Assembly (NCBI RefSeq): GCF_014353015.1
Contig: NZ_CP060704.1
Location: 1,265,001 to 1,329,000 of the forward strand
Source: Chitinimonas koreensis
GTDB taxonomy: Bacteria > Pseudomonadota > Gammaproteobacteria > Burkholderiales > Chitinimonadaceae
DNA length: 64,000 nt
Direction of reading: 5' to 3'
Below the pieces are notes generated by a model that had not been told where the DNA came from, did no database searches, and saw only the letters and a program-made list of their open reading frames with translations. Position numbers and translations under genes: made by a program. This document shows, one piece after another, positions 17,385 through 26,450 of this stretch. Positions within the stretch are counted from its first letter, which is position 1, and every line of letters starts with the position of its first letter.

Positions 17385-19247
17385 CTGCCGCTCGTCGACC
17401 GCCATGCACTCCACCCCCTCTACCGCCTGCTCGCCTGCACCGCGCTCGCCTTGGCCGCCGCGCCCAGCGCCCTGCGGCTCGGTCAGCCCGTGCTGCAGCG
17501 CCTGCTCGATCCGGCTGCCACCACCGTGGCCGTGCGCGAGGATGCGCCGCTGGCCGTCGCCGAGCTGTCGGCGCGCGCCGCCGCAGCCTTCCCCGGCCGG
17601 CCCTTGCGGGCCGTCGCCGCGCCGGACCGTCCCGGCCTGGCCGCCCGCGTCGAGCTGGCAACGGCCGGGGGCGGCGTCGATACCCGCTACCTCGATCCCT
17701 ACGACGGCAAGCCGCTGGCGCGGCCGGCCGGCCGCCGCTTCTTCGCCGCGCTGGCGCAGCGCCATGCCCGGCTCGGCGGCCATCCGGCCAGCCTGCTGCT
17801 GGGCGCGGCGGCGCTGGCCGCGCTGTGGCGGCTGCGCCGGACGGCGCCGGCGGCCGGCGCGCGCCGCGCCGCACTGCTGGTGGCTCACGCCAGCCAGACC
17901 GGCCATGCGGAGGCGCTGGCCGGCCAGACCGCCGCGGCGCTGGCCGCCGCCGGCCTGGAGGTCGAGCTCCGGCCGCTCGGCGAATTGCGCCCGGCCGACC
18001 TCGCGCGCCACGCGCGCGCACTGCTGCTGGTCAGCACCTTCGGCGACGGCGAGTCGCCCGACAGCGCCCACGCCTTCGCCCGCCAGCTGCGCGGCGGCGC
18101 GGCGCTGGCCGGGCTCGAATACGGCCTGCTGGCGCTGGGCGACCGCAGCTACCCGGCGTTCTGCGGCTTCGGCCGCCAGCTCGACGGCTGGCTGCGCGAG
18201 CACGGCGCGCGGCCGTGGTTCGACCGCATCGAGGTCGACCGCAGCGATCCGGCCGCCATCGCCGCCTGGCGCCGCGCGATCGAAGCCCATTGCGCGCTGC
18301 CCGGCGGCGCGGCGCTGCCGGCCTGGCAGGAGGCGGCGTTCGAGCCGTGGCCGCTGACCGGCCGCGCGCTGCTCAATCCGGGCAGCCTCGGCGGCGCCAC
18401 GGTGCAGGTGACGCTGCAGCCGCCGTCCGGCGCGGCCGGCTGGGATTCGGGCGACGTGGTCGAAATCCTGCCGCGCCAGGCGCCCGCGCGGGTGGCCGGC
18501 TGGCTGGCCGAACGCGGGCTGGACGGCGCCGCGCCGGTCCGCTTCGGCGGCCGCGACGCCACGCTGGCCCAAGCGTTGGCCGCCAGCGAGGCGCCGCCGG
18601 CCGGGCCGGCCGCCTCGGCGCAGGCGCTGGCCGACGCGCTGCAGCCCTTGCGGCCGCGCGAATACTCGATCGCCTCGCTGGCGAGCGAAGGCCGGCTCGA
18701 GCTGATGGTGCGGCAGATCGCCCTGGCCGACGGCCTCGGCATCGGCTCCGGCTGGCTCACCGAATACGCCGAGCCCGGCGGCCCGGTGCTGGCGCGGCTG
18801 CGCGCCAACCCGTCCTTCCACCTGCCGGCCGAGCCGCGGCCGCTGGTGCTGGTCGGCAACGGCACCGGCCTGGCTAGCCTGCGCGCCCATCTCAAGGCCT
18901 GCGCCGCGGCCGGCCACGGCGGCCACTGGCTGATCTTCGGCGAGCGCAGCGCGGCGCACGACTTCTACCATCGCGGCGAACTCGAGGCCTGGCTGGCCGA
19001 CGGCACGCTGGCGCGGCTCGACACCGCCTTCTCGCGCGACCAGGCCGAGCGCATCTACGTGCAGGACCTGCTGCGCGCGGCGGCCGACGAGCTGCAGGCC
19101 TGGCTGGCGCGCGGCGCCGCGATCTACGTCTGCGGCAGCGCGGCCGGCATGGCGCCGGCGGTGCACGCGGTGCTGCTGGAGCGGCTCGGCGAGGCCGGGC
19201 TCGATGCGCTGATCGCGGCCGGCCGCTACCGGCGCGACGTGTACTAG
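17385..19247 (+). CDS. Membrane-anchored sulfite-reductase-like flavoprotein (flavodoxin-FAD-NADPH), short PepSY-like N-terminus
   Basis: About 620 residues. After one N-terminal hydrophobic stretch and a PepSY-like segment (APLAVAELSARAAAAFPGRP to LDPYDGKPL), a second membrane helix (HPASLLLGAAALAALW) leads into a flavodoxin domain (LLVAHASQTGHAEAL, STFGDGESPDSAH, LLALGDRSYPAF). The FAD site follows (RPREYSIAS), then the NADPH part (LVGNGTGLASL, WLIFGERS, YVCGSAAGMA). Such proteins pass electrons from NADPH through FAD and FMN to a membrane or periplasmic acceptor, often beside siderophore receptors. The usual 350-residue PepSY-TM part is strongly shortened here. The start is unresolved: no ATG or GTG fits after the palindrome; CTG 17385 or TTG 17451 are candidates. 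Confidence 0.75.
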   Translation: MPLVDRHALHPLYRLLACTALALAAAPSALRLGQPVLQRLLDPAATTVAVREDAPLAVAELSARAAAAFPGRPLRAVAAPDRPGLAARVELATAGGGVDTRYLDPYDGKPLARPAGRRFFAALAQRHARLGGHPASLLLGAAALAALWRLRRTAPAAGARRAALLVAHASQTGHAEALAGQTAAALAAAGLEVELRPLGELRPADLARHARALLLVSTFGDGESPDSAHAFARQLRGGAALAGLEYGLLALGDRSYPAFCGFGRQLDGWLREHGARPWFDRIEVDRSDPAAIAAWRRAIEAHCALPGGAALPAWQEAAFEPWPLTGRALLNPGSLGGATVQVTLQPPSGAAGWDSGDVVEILPRQAPARVAGWLAERGLDGAAPVRFGGRDATLAQALAASEAPPAGPAASAQALADALQPLRPREYSIASLASEGRLELMVRQIALADGLGIGSGWLTEYAEPGGPVLARLRANPSFHLPAEPRPLVLVGNGTGLASLRAHLKACAAAGHGGHWLIFGERSAAHDFYHRGELEAWLADGTLARLDTAFSRDQAERIYVQDLLRAAADELQAWLARGAAIYVCGSAAGMAPAVHAVLLERLGEAGLDALIAAGRYRRDVY

Positions 19248-19279
19248 GGCTGCGTCGTCCACATCCGATGGCCGGGGCT

Positions 19280-19426
19280 GCAGGAGCGGCTTCAGCCGCG
19301 AATGCGTGGGGGCGCCGTCTGCCATTCGCGGCTGAAGCCGCTCCTACGCGGGGGCCTGGCAGGTCGGGCTTCATGCCCGACGGCGCCGCCGGCCGAGGCC
19401 GCTGTCGGGCGTAAAGCCCGACCTGC
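19280..19426. repeat. REP family A pair plus family B pair
   Basis: Family A arms at 19280-19303 and 19324-19347, family B arms at 19359-19381 and 19404-19426. This is the same A-then-B order as at 11.15 kb, so A and B probably move or are maintained as one compound element. The stretch 19248-19680 otherwise holds no gene that I can support. Confidence 0.85.
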
Positions 19427-19680
19427 TTCGCTCGCGCAACGACGCCGTTGCCGGGAACGACGGCATGACGGCGCGCCGGCCGCTCGGCGCCTCGCCGGCC
19501 ACCGTCCCGAATTCGTCGGCCGGCCGGCGGTCAGCTCAGGCAGGAGCCCGTCGCGCACGCTCTCCTCTCGTCCGCGCCCGACTCGGACTAAGCTTTAGCC
19601 AGCCGCGACGCGGCCGGCGAGGTTCCGGCCGGGCCGGATGCCGTGGGGGCATCGATCGCCGCGGCGCCGAGAGAGGACGC

Positions 19681-21967
19681 ATGGACCACACCCTGGAGCG
19701 CATCGGCCGCGTGATACGCCGCCATCCGCGCCGCGCCATCGCGCTGTTCGCCCGTGCCGAGGAGAGCGCGCGCGAGGCCGGCGCGCTCGCCTGCCAGCTC
19801 GATGCGCTGTACCAGCGCTATTTCACGCTCGAATACCTGGGCGAGGAGGGCGGCATCGCCGACGCGCTCTACCACGGCCTGCAACTGGCCGAGCAGCACG
19901 GCATGGCGCGCCAGGCCGGCCGCATGCTGGAGGCGATCGGGCGGCTGCGCTATGCCCGCGGCGAGTACCGCGAGGCGGCCCAGTTCTGGGCGCGCTGCCT
20001 CGATACCTGCGCGCTGTCGGGCGATCTGCACGCCGGCATCGAGGCGCGCATCGGCCTCGGCCAGATCTACGACGCGATGGCGACAGCGCCACCGCGGCGC
20101 GCTTCCATCGCGATGCCGGCGAGCTGGCCGACCGGCTCGACGAGCCCTACCTGGCCAGCAAGGTCGCCATCAACCGCGGCTACAACCTGCGCAGCATCGG
20201 CGAGGCCGGCCAGGCCGCCGAGCAGTTCCGCCTGGCGCTGGCGGCAGCCCGCCGCGGCGGCATCAAGGAATACGTGGCCGAGAGCCATTGGCACCTGGGC
20301 GCGCTGGCGCTGGACCAGGGCGATCTGGTGCAGGCCGAGCAGGAGACGCGCACCGCGCTGGCGCTGGCCGAGGCCTCCGGCTACGGCTGGCTGCGCGGCG
20401 GCGCCTTCCGCACGCTGGCCGACATCCTGCTCAAGCAGCGCCGCTTCGACGACGCCAGCGAGGTCTACCGCCGCGCGCTCGAGCATGCGCGCCAGGTCGG
20501 CTCGCGCCGCCAGCAGGCCGATTGCCACGAGGCGTTGTCGGCGCTGGCCGAGGGGCGCGGCGACTACCGCGAGGCGCTCGGCCATGCGCGCCAGCACGCC
20601 GCGCTGCAGGCGGTGCTGCTCGAGCAGCTGGTGGTGGCCGAGCGGCTGCCGGAGCTGCAGCAGTACGACCTGTCGCAGAAGCCGCCGATCGAACAGCTGC
20701 TCGACCTGTCGACCGATGCGCTGCCGCTGGACGCGTCGGCCGCCGGCGCCGCGCTGGAGCCGGCGCTGGAACGCGTGGTGCGCGCCTCGCTGGGCATCCT
20801 GCGCATCGAATTCGTCGCCATCTGGCTGCGCGAGCGGGCCGGCGCCGATGTGGTCTGCTGCAGCGTGGCCGGCCCGCCCGGCTTGCCGCTGGCGCCGGGG
20901 CGGGTGCTGGCGGCGGCCGAGCTGCCGCTGTACCACCGGCTGCATGCCCAGGTCAGCGATCCGCTGGTGGTGCACGACGCCCGGCTGCACCCGGCGGCGG
21001 CCGAGCTGCCGGCGCTGTTCGGCCCGGCCGGAGTGCGCTCGCTGCTGGAAGTGCCGCTGCGGGTGCGCGGCGACGATCTGGGCTTCGTCAGCTTCGGCCA
21101 GCTCGGCGGCCAGCGGAACTGGACCCGCGACGACGTGCTGTTCGGCACCCACCTGGCCAGCCTGGTCGAGCGCATCCTCGGCCAGCTCGAGCACGTCGCG
21201 ATCCAGCAGGCGCTGGAGCGCAGCAACGAGGCGCTGGAACTGAGGGTGGCGCAGCGCACCCGCGAACTCGAGCTGGCCAACCTGGCGCTGGAAGAGGCCA
21301 GCCTGACCGACCCGCTGACCGGCCTGCGCAACCGCCGCTTCCTGCTGCGCTACCTCGACGCCGACGTGGCGCTGAGCGTGCGCCGCCACGAGGACCGGGC
21401 GACCCGCCTGGTCGACGCCGACCTGCTGTTCTTCCTGGTCGACATCGATCATTTCAAGGCGGTGAACGACCACTGGGCCATGCCGCCGGCGACCAGGTGC
21501 TGGTGCAGCTGTGCGAGCGGCTGCGCCTGGTGGTGCGCGAGGCCGACTACCTGGTGCGCTGGGGCGGCGAGGAATTCCTGGTGGTGGCGCGCGAATCGAA
21601 CCGCGACAAGGCGGCGGTGCTGGCCGAGCGGATCCGCCTGGCGGTGGCCGAGCGCGCCTTCAAGCTGGAGGACGGCACCTCGCTGGCGATGAGCTGCTCG
21701 ATCGGCTTCGCCTGCTTCCCGTTCGCGCCGACCCGGCCGGCGCAGGCGAGCTGGCCCCAGGTGGTGGACCTGGCCGACCAGGCGCTCTACCTGGCCAAGC
21801 ACGGCGGCCGCAACGCCTGGTTCGGCCTGGTCGGCGCGCGTCCGGCCCGGCCCGCGCTGCCCGACGGCCAGGGCGCGCTGCGTGCGGCGGTGCTGCGCGG
21901 CGACCTGAACGTGGCGACCAGCCTGGCGCCGGCCGCGGTCGAGGCGGCCTGGGCGGCGCTGGGCTGA
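19681..21967 (+). CDS. Diguanylate cyclase with TPR-like and GAF domains (two missing bases)
   Basis: About 763 residues once one G is restored near 20080 (DAMGDSATAARF) and one near 21476 (NDHWGHAAGDQ). Residues 1 to about 330 are repeated helical pairs of TPR type (ALYHGLQLAEQHG, EAAQFWARCLDTCA, ASEVYRRALEHARQ). A GAF-like domain is at about 360-520, a short coiled coil (LELRVAQRTRELELANLALE) follows, and a GGDEF domain with the intact active site RWGGEEFLVV. READ sits five residues before it, as in the product-inhibition I-site. It should make cyclic di-GMP in response to a signal or partner bound by the N-terminal half. AGAGGA precedes the ATG. Confidence 0.88.
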
Positions 21968-22020
21968 GGCGGGTACTTCGCCGGTACGGTTGTCGCCGTC
22001 AAGCACCGATCGCGCGCATG

Positions 22021-22243
22021 GTAGGCCGGGCTTTATGCCCGACGGCGATCTTTATCGGCGTGGCTGTCGGCATAAAGCCCGACCTGCGAAAGTCCCGCCG
22101 CAGGAGCGGCTTCGGCCGCGATGCGTGGGGCGCGTACTGCCGGCAAATCCTTCACCGCCGAGGACCCGGAGCGGGAACGGCAGCGCGGAAACGCATGGAT
22201 CTTCGAAGCCTCGGCTTTTCCTCGGCGTCCTCCGCGGTGAATC
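22021..22243. repeat. REP family B pair, single family A arm, single family C arm
   Basis: Family B arms at 22021-22043 and 22066-22087 (GTAGGCCGGGCTTTATGCCC and inverse), one family A arm at 22100-22122, and a family C arm (CTCGGCGTCCTCCGCGGTGA) at 22221-22241 just before the PepSY stop. A mixed repeat island fills the gap between convergent genes. Confidence 0.75.
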
Positions 22244-22250
22244 TGTTTTA

Positions 22251-22861
22251 TCAGGGCACGAAGACGAAGAAGATCACCGCCAGCACCGCCAGGCTCACGC
22301 CGGTCAGCTGCAGGCTGGTGGCCAGCCGGAAGCGCAGGCTGAAGAACAGCACATAGCCCAGCAGCGAGAACGCCAGCGTCAGCACCGCGGTCAGGTCGAT
22401 CACCCAGCTCCAGGCTGCGCCGCTGTTCTTGCCGCGGTGCAGGTCGTGCAGCATGGTGGTCACCGTGGCCGGCTCGACCGTGGCCTCGACCTGGCCGCTG
22501 GCCAGGTCGATCAGCAGGTCCGACTTGCCGCTGACGCCTTCGAAGCGGATCTGCGCCTCGCCGTCGATCACCTCGCCGCTCTTGTAGCCGCCCTTGAGCG
22601 CAATGCGCTCGGCCACGATGGCCGCCAGCGCGCGCGCCGGATCGGCCGAGCCAGCCGCCTCGCGCAGCTCGGCCGCGTCGAGCCTGAGCGTGTGGTCGAC
22701 CGCCGGATTGCGGCCCTTGAACCAGTCCGGGTGGTTGAGCAGCAGGCCGGACAGCGAGAACAGCATCAGTGCGATGAAGGCGAAGGCCGACAGGTAGGCA
22801 TGCAGCATGCGCGACTGGCGGTAGAGCCAGCTCTTGTCGAAGCGGGGCGGGGAGCGGTCAT
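22251..22861 (-). CDS. PepSY-associated membrane protein (probable one-base deletion near start)
   Basis: About 203 residues from an ATG at 22861 (MTAPRP, then RFDKSWLYRQSRM) if one C is restored in the C-run around 22843-22850; as written the first usable ATG is at 22808. It has a membrane segment near the N-terminus (YLSAFAFIALMLFSLSGLLL), a periplasmic PepSY-like domain (GEAQIRFEGVSGKSDLLIDL, GQVEATVEPATVTTMLHDLH) and two C-terminal membrane segments. PepSY-TM proteins of this type accompany ApbE, DUF2271 and DUF4198 genes in iron-linked clusters and may be ferric-reductase components. It lies downstream of apbE on the same strand. Confidence 0.8.
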
Positions 22862-22925
22862 GGGGGTGGGCAACTAAAGCGGGGGCGACTGGCAGGCAGG
22901 GGGCCGACCTCGACGGACTCCATTG

Positions 22926-23012
22926 ACCGCAGAGGACGCCGAGGACATGGAGCTAGGCCGCACGCATTCCTGCCTTCGGCCTTTCCTCCGCGTCCTCGGC
23001 GTCCTCCGCGGT
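22926..23012. repeat. REP family C, inverted pair
   Basis: ACCGCAGAGGACGCCGAGGA at 22926 is mirrored by TCCTCGGCGTCCTCCGCGGT ending at 23012. A third palindromic repeat family, distinct from A and B. It separates the PepSY gene from apbE. Confidence 0.75.
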
Positions 23013-23031
23013 GCAATGCTTTTCGCTGCGC

Positions 23032-24615
23032 TCAGGCGGCTTTGCCGAAGCGCAGCACGATGGCGCCGAGCTCGTCCTTGGCCGGCGCCGGCTGGCTCAG
23101 CGGCTTGGCGCCGAGCTCGACCTCGAAGGTCTGGTAGGTATGGCCGCCGTGCTCGCGCGAGGCTTCGACGTGCACCAGGTACTTGCCTTGGCCGACCTTG
23201 CGGCCGCTCTCGTCGCTGCCGTCCCAGCCGATCGAATACTTGCCCGGCATGCGGGTGGGCTTGGTCACCGCGTCGAGCTGCTCGATCTTGCGGCCGTAGC
23301 GGCGCCACCAGACGTAGTTCGAATCGATCCACTTCTCCTTGTTGCCGAGGTGGGTCAGGTTGCGCACCAGCTTGCGCTCGGTGTCGGTGATCCAGATCGC
23401 CAGGTAGGGCGCCTTGTATTCGCCGGTGTCGATCTTGGGCACTTCGTAGTCGATGCTCAGCGCGAAGCTGGCCGGCCACGGCGCGGCGGCGGCCGCATCG
23501 GCCGTGCGCAGGAAACGCGGTTCGGCGGCGGCCTGTTCGCGCCGGGCGGCCAGCGCCGGCCAGCCGGCCGAATGCAGCTGGCGGCCGTCGGCGGTGAACA
23601 GCAGCGCCTCGACGCCGGGCAGGCTGTCGGCCAGCGCCAGGCTCTGCGCCGGCGGCATCACCGCGAAGGCGGTCGCCAGCGCGTCGGCGTCGGCGGCGCG
23701 GGCGGCCACTACGGTGGCGCGCTCGACCAGCGTCACCGCCTGGCCGGTGCGCGGCGACACGATATGGGCGTGGCGCTCGCCGGCCACCGTCAGGTCGCGC
23801 TGGCCGCGGCCGCTGGTGGCGACCGCCTGGTCGCCGACCAGCAGCACCGCCGCCACCGGCGCGTTGTCGTGGGTCTGTTCCGGCTGGGCGACGCCGACGC
23901 GCCAGCCCTCGAGCTGCGGCGCGCGGCCCCAGCTGCGCAGGTCGCCGCCGAGGTCGACCAGCAGGCCGTCGAGGCCTTCGACCTGGTCGCGTGCCGCCTC
24001 GAGCGCGCGGTCGATGATGTAGCCCTTGGCCAGCGCGTCCATCGCCAGCTTCAGGCCGGCCGGCTTGGTCACCGTGCGGCCGGCCGGGTCGAGCGTCAGC
24101 GTGGCGGATTCGGCCTGTGCCACGGCCTGCTGCAGCGCGGCCGCATCCAGCGTCCCGCCGGCCGCGGCGGCCTGCCACTGCGCCAGCGCGGCGCCGAGCC
24201 GGCCGCTGAAGGCGCCGCCGGTGGCCGTGCGCCATCGCTCGCAGGCGGCGATCACGGCGTAGAGGTCGTCCGATACCGCCATGCCGTCGCAGGCGTTCAG
24301 CGCGGCCAGTTCGCTGTCGGGCCGGTAATTGCTCAGCACGCGGTCGAGCCGGTCGATCTCGGCGCGCACCACCGCCAGCGCCTCGCGCGCGGTCGCCTCG
24401 TCGCGGCTCACCGCCACCACGTCGAGCGAGGTGCCCAGCACGTGATCGGCATGGAAGCTCCAGCTCGGCGCGGCGGCTGGCCGGGTCGCCGGCGCGTCGG
24501 GCCGGGCGGCCGGGGCGGGCAGTTCGGCCTGCGCCGCGAGCGGGGCCAGCAGGCCGGCCGCGGCGAGCAGCCGGGTGCCGATGGAAAGGCGGTGAGGCCA
24601 GGAAAGTTGCCGCAT
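23032..24615 (-). CDS. apbE: ApbE FAD:protein FMN transferase fused to a DUF2271 domain
   Basis: 527 residues. A signal peptide (LLAAAGLLAPLAAQAE) is followed by ApbE, about residues 50-350: LGTSLDVVAV, ALAKGYIIDRALEAAR, GLLVDLGGDLRSWG and SGRGQRDLTVAGERHAHIVSP. ApbE covalently attaches FMN to Thr/Ser in exported flavoproteins. The C-terminal 150 residues are a DUF2271 domain (FALSIDYEVPKI, APYLAIWITDTERKLVRNL, YVWWRRYGRKIEQLDA, HTYQTFEVELG). DUF2271 is usually encoded separately, so this is a fusion of neighbouring functions. GGGAGAAC precedes the ATG at 24615; a Fur box lies 67-85 nt upstream, shared with the divergent DUF4198 gene. Confidence 0.92.
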   Translation of the reverse strand: MRQLSWPHRLSIGTRLLAAAGLLAPLAAQAELPAPAARPDAPATRPAAAPSWSFHADHVLGTSLDVVAVSRDEATAREALAVVRAEIDRLDRVLSNYRPDSELAALNACDGMAVSDDLYAVIAACERWRTATGGAFSGRLGAALAQWQAAAAGGTLDAAALQQAVAQAESATLTLDPAGRTVTKPAGLKLAMDALAKGYIIDRALEAARDQVEGLDGLLVDLGGDLRSWGRAPQLEGWRVGVAQPEQTHDNAPVAAVLLVGDQAVATSGRGQRDLTVAGERHAHIVSPRTGQAVTLVERATVVAARAADADALATAFAVMPPAQSLALADSLPGVEALLFTADGRQLHSAGWPALAARREQAAAEPRFLRTADAAAAAPWPASFALSIDYEVPKIDTGEYKAPYLAIWITDTERKLVRNLTHLGNKEKWIDSNYVWWRRYGRKIEQLDAVTKPTRMPGKYSIGWDGSDESGRKVGQGKYLVHVEASREHGGHTYQTFEVELGAKPLSQPAPAKDELGAIVLRFGKAA

Positions 24616-24681
24616 TTTTTAGTTCTCCCGCGCGCGAGGGGCGCCGCTGATCGAGTGGTTCGGACAGACCGCGATTGTCTT

Positions 24682-24700
24682 GAAAATGAGAGTTATTTTC
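24682..24700. promoter_or_regulatory. Fur box between apbE and the DUF4198 gene
   Basis: GAAAATGAGAGTTATTTTC matches 14 of 19 positions of the Fur consensus and is palindromic at its ends (GAAAAT/ATTTTC). It lies between two divergent genes, 67 nt from the apbE start and 51 nt from the DUF4198 start, so one Fur site could silence both directions when iron is plentiful. Confidence 0.75.
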
Positions 24701-24750
24701 AATAAGATTCCCGGCTCATCCTCGAATGTAATCAGCACACGGAGACGGCA

Positions 24751-25671
24751 ATGAAGCGGACGGGCGGGCAACTCAGAACAACCGTGACCTTGCTGGGCCT
24801 GGCGGCCGCATTGCTGGCCCCGGCGGCATCGGCCCACGGCGGCCCCTACCTGTTGCCGACCAGCTTCGCGGTGACGCGCGACTACGTGAGCGTGCAGGGC
24901 GCGATGGGCAACGAGGTGTTCTTCATCCCGACCGGCCCGATCCGCAACGCGGTCTACTACGCGGTGAGCCCGGCCGGCACGCGGCAGAAGCTCGACGGCG
25001 TGACCGCGCTGAAGGACTACAGCGTGATCGAGGCGCCGACCACCGAGAAGGGCACCTACCGGCTGACCACCGGCGACGAGATCGCGCGCACCAGCCGCGT
25101 GGCGCTGATCGAAGGCACCTGGCGCATGGTGCGGCCGGCCAACCCGAACCAGGGCAACCAGGCCGGCGGCCAGCGTCCGCAAGGCGAAGGCCGCCCTGCC
25201 GCGCCCGCCAACCCGGCCCAGCCGCCGCGGCCGCCGCGTTTCATCGAGGAATCGGCCTTGCCGGCCGACGCCAAGGTGATCGAAGTGCGCAGCCTGGCGC
25301 GCGCCGAGACCTACGTCACCCGCGGCAAGCCGACCGACGGCGCGCTCAAGCCGAGCGGCCAGGGCTTCGAGCTCAAGCCGATCACCCATCCGAACGACAT
25401 CTACGTCGACCAGGGCTTCGAATTCGAGCTGCTCGAAGACGGCAAGCCCTTGCCCGGCGTGGCGGTCGAGATCGCCCGCGCCGGCAACTTCTACGACGAG
25501 AAGAAGGAATACGCCGAGCTCAAGACCGACGCCAACGGCCGCGGCAAGGTCAAGTTCGACCAGCCGGGCGCCTACATCCTGCTGACCAGCTACCCGGCCC
25601 CGCGCGAGCGCACCGAGCAGCCGGCGGCGCGCAGCTACAGCTACACGCTGACCTTCGAAGTGATGCGCTGA
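24751..25671 (+). CDS. DUF4198 periplasmic protein
   Basis: 306 residues with a clear signal peptide (LLGLAAALLAPAASAHGG, cleavage after ASA). The mature protein starts HGGPYLLPTSFAV, as usual for DUF4198/NikM-like domains where His residues near the new N-terminus may bind metal. A Pro/Gln/Gly-rich linker spans about residues 130-165, and a C-terminal beta-sandwich (GFEFELLEDGKPLPGVAVEI, GKVKFDQPGAYILLT) follows. GGAGA lies 5 nt before the ATG. It is divergent from apbE across a Fur box, so it probably serves metal uptake or sensing in the periplasm. A metal-binding role is inferred. Confidence 0.85.
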   Translation: MKRTGGQLRTTVTLLGLAAALLAPAASAHGGPYLLPTSFAVTRDYVSVQGAMGNEVFFIPTGPIRNAVYYAVSPAGTRQKLDGVTALKDYSVIEAPTTEKGTYRLTTGDEIARTSRVALIEGTWRMVRPANPNQGNQAGGQRPQGEGRPAAPANPAQPPRPPRFIEESALPADAKVIEVRSLARAETYVTRGKPTDGALKPSGQGFELKPITHPNDIYVDQGFEFELLEDGKPLPGVAVEIARAGNFYDEKKEYAELKTDANGRGKVKFDQPGAYILLTSYPAPRERTEQPAARSYSYTLTFEVMR

Positions 25672-25690
25672 ACGCGATCGTCGAACTGAA

Positions 25691-25716
25691 AAAAGCCCCG
25701 CCATGGCGGGGCTTTT
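25691..25716. terminator. Bidirectional intrinsic terminator
   Basis: AAAAGCCCCGCC, AT, GGCGGGGCTTTT is a perfect 12-bp stem with A and T tails, placed between the DUF4198 gene and the convergent reductase gene, so it can end both transcripts. Confidence 0.85.
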
Positions 25717-25770
25717 CGTTTGGGCCGCGGTGCTGCGACGGCCTTGATCCGTCCGGCCGAACCGCTCCGC

Positions 25771-26418
25771 TCAAGCCGCGCTGGCGGCGGTGAAGCGACG
25801 GCGCGAATGCTTCGGCGCCTCGATCTCGTCGAGCACCGCCACCGCCAGGTCGGCGCTGCTGATGCCGGCCGGCTTGTCGCCGTCGAACAGCACCTCGTCG
25901 CCGCCGGTGCGGTAACGGCCGCTGCGCGCGCCCGGGGCCAGGAAGACCGGCGGCGAGACGAAGGTCCAGTCCAGCCCGGCCTCGCCCTGCAGCCGGCGCA
26001 GCGCGTCGCGCGCGCCCTCGGCGCCTTCCTTCCATTCGGCCGGGAAGTCCGGCGTATCGAGCAGCTGCACGCCCGGCGCCACGTAGAGGCTGCCGGCGCC
26101 GCCGATCTCGACCAGGCGCGCCACGCCGGCCGCCTTGCTGCCGGCGACGATGGCGTCGTGGCCCTGCACGAACAGCGCGCGGATGTCGGCCTTGCCCCAG
26201 CCGGGGTTGAAGGCGCTCAGCACGACGTCGGCGCCGGCCACCGCCGCGGCCACCTGGGCCGGGTCGTAGACGTCGGCGATCGCCGGCTGCAGCTTGGGAT
26301 GGGCGTGCAGCTTCGAGGCGTCGCGGGTCAGCGCGATCACGTCGTGGCCGCGTTCGAGCGCTTCGGCCAGCAGGGCGCTGCCGACGAAGCCGGTGGCACC
26401 GATCAGGGCGATTTTCAT
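25771..26418 (-). CDS. NAD(P)-binding reductase (YwnB/NmrA-like, atypical SDR)
   Basis: 215 residues. The Rossmann motif GATGFVGSALLAEAL is at the N-terminus, preceded by MKIALI and a ribosome-binding site AAGGAGAAC. Further family features are ALTRDASKLHAHPKLQPAIADVYD, GADVVLSAFNPG, LVEIGGAGSLYVAPG and WTFVSPPVFLAPG. These short atypical SDR proteins are NAD(P)H-dependent reductases or redox sensors; the substrate is not predictable. It follows the DsbA-like gene on the same strand (33-nt gap), and both are divergent from the LysR regulator at 27181, which may control them. Confidence 0.85.
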   Translation of the reverse strand: MKIALIGATGFVGSALLAEALERGHDVIALTRDASKLHAHPKLQPAIADVYDPAQVAAAVAGADVVLSAFNPGWGKADIRALFVQGHDAIVAGSKAAGVARLVEIGGAGSLYVAPGVQLLDTPDFPAEWKEGAEGARDALRRLQGEAGLDWTFVSPPVFLAPGARSGRYRTGGDEVLFDGDKPAGISSADLAVAVLDEIEAPKHSRRRFTAASAA

Positions 26419-26450
26419 GGGTCGTTCTCCTTGGCTTGGATGAGTGGGTT

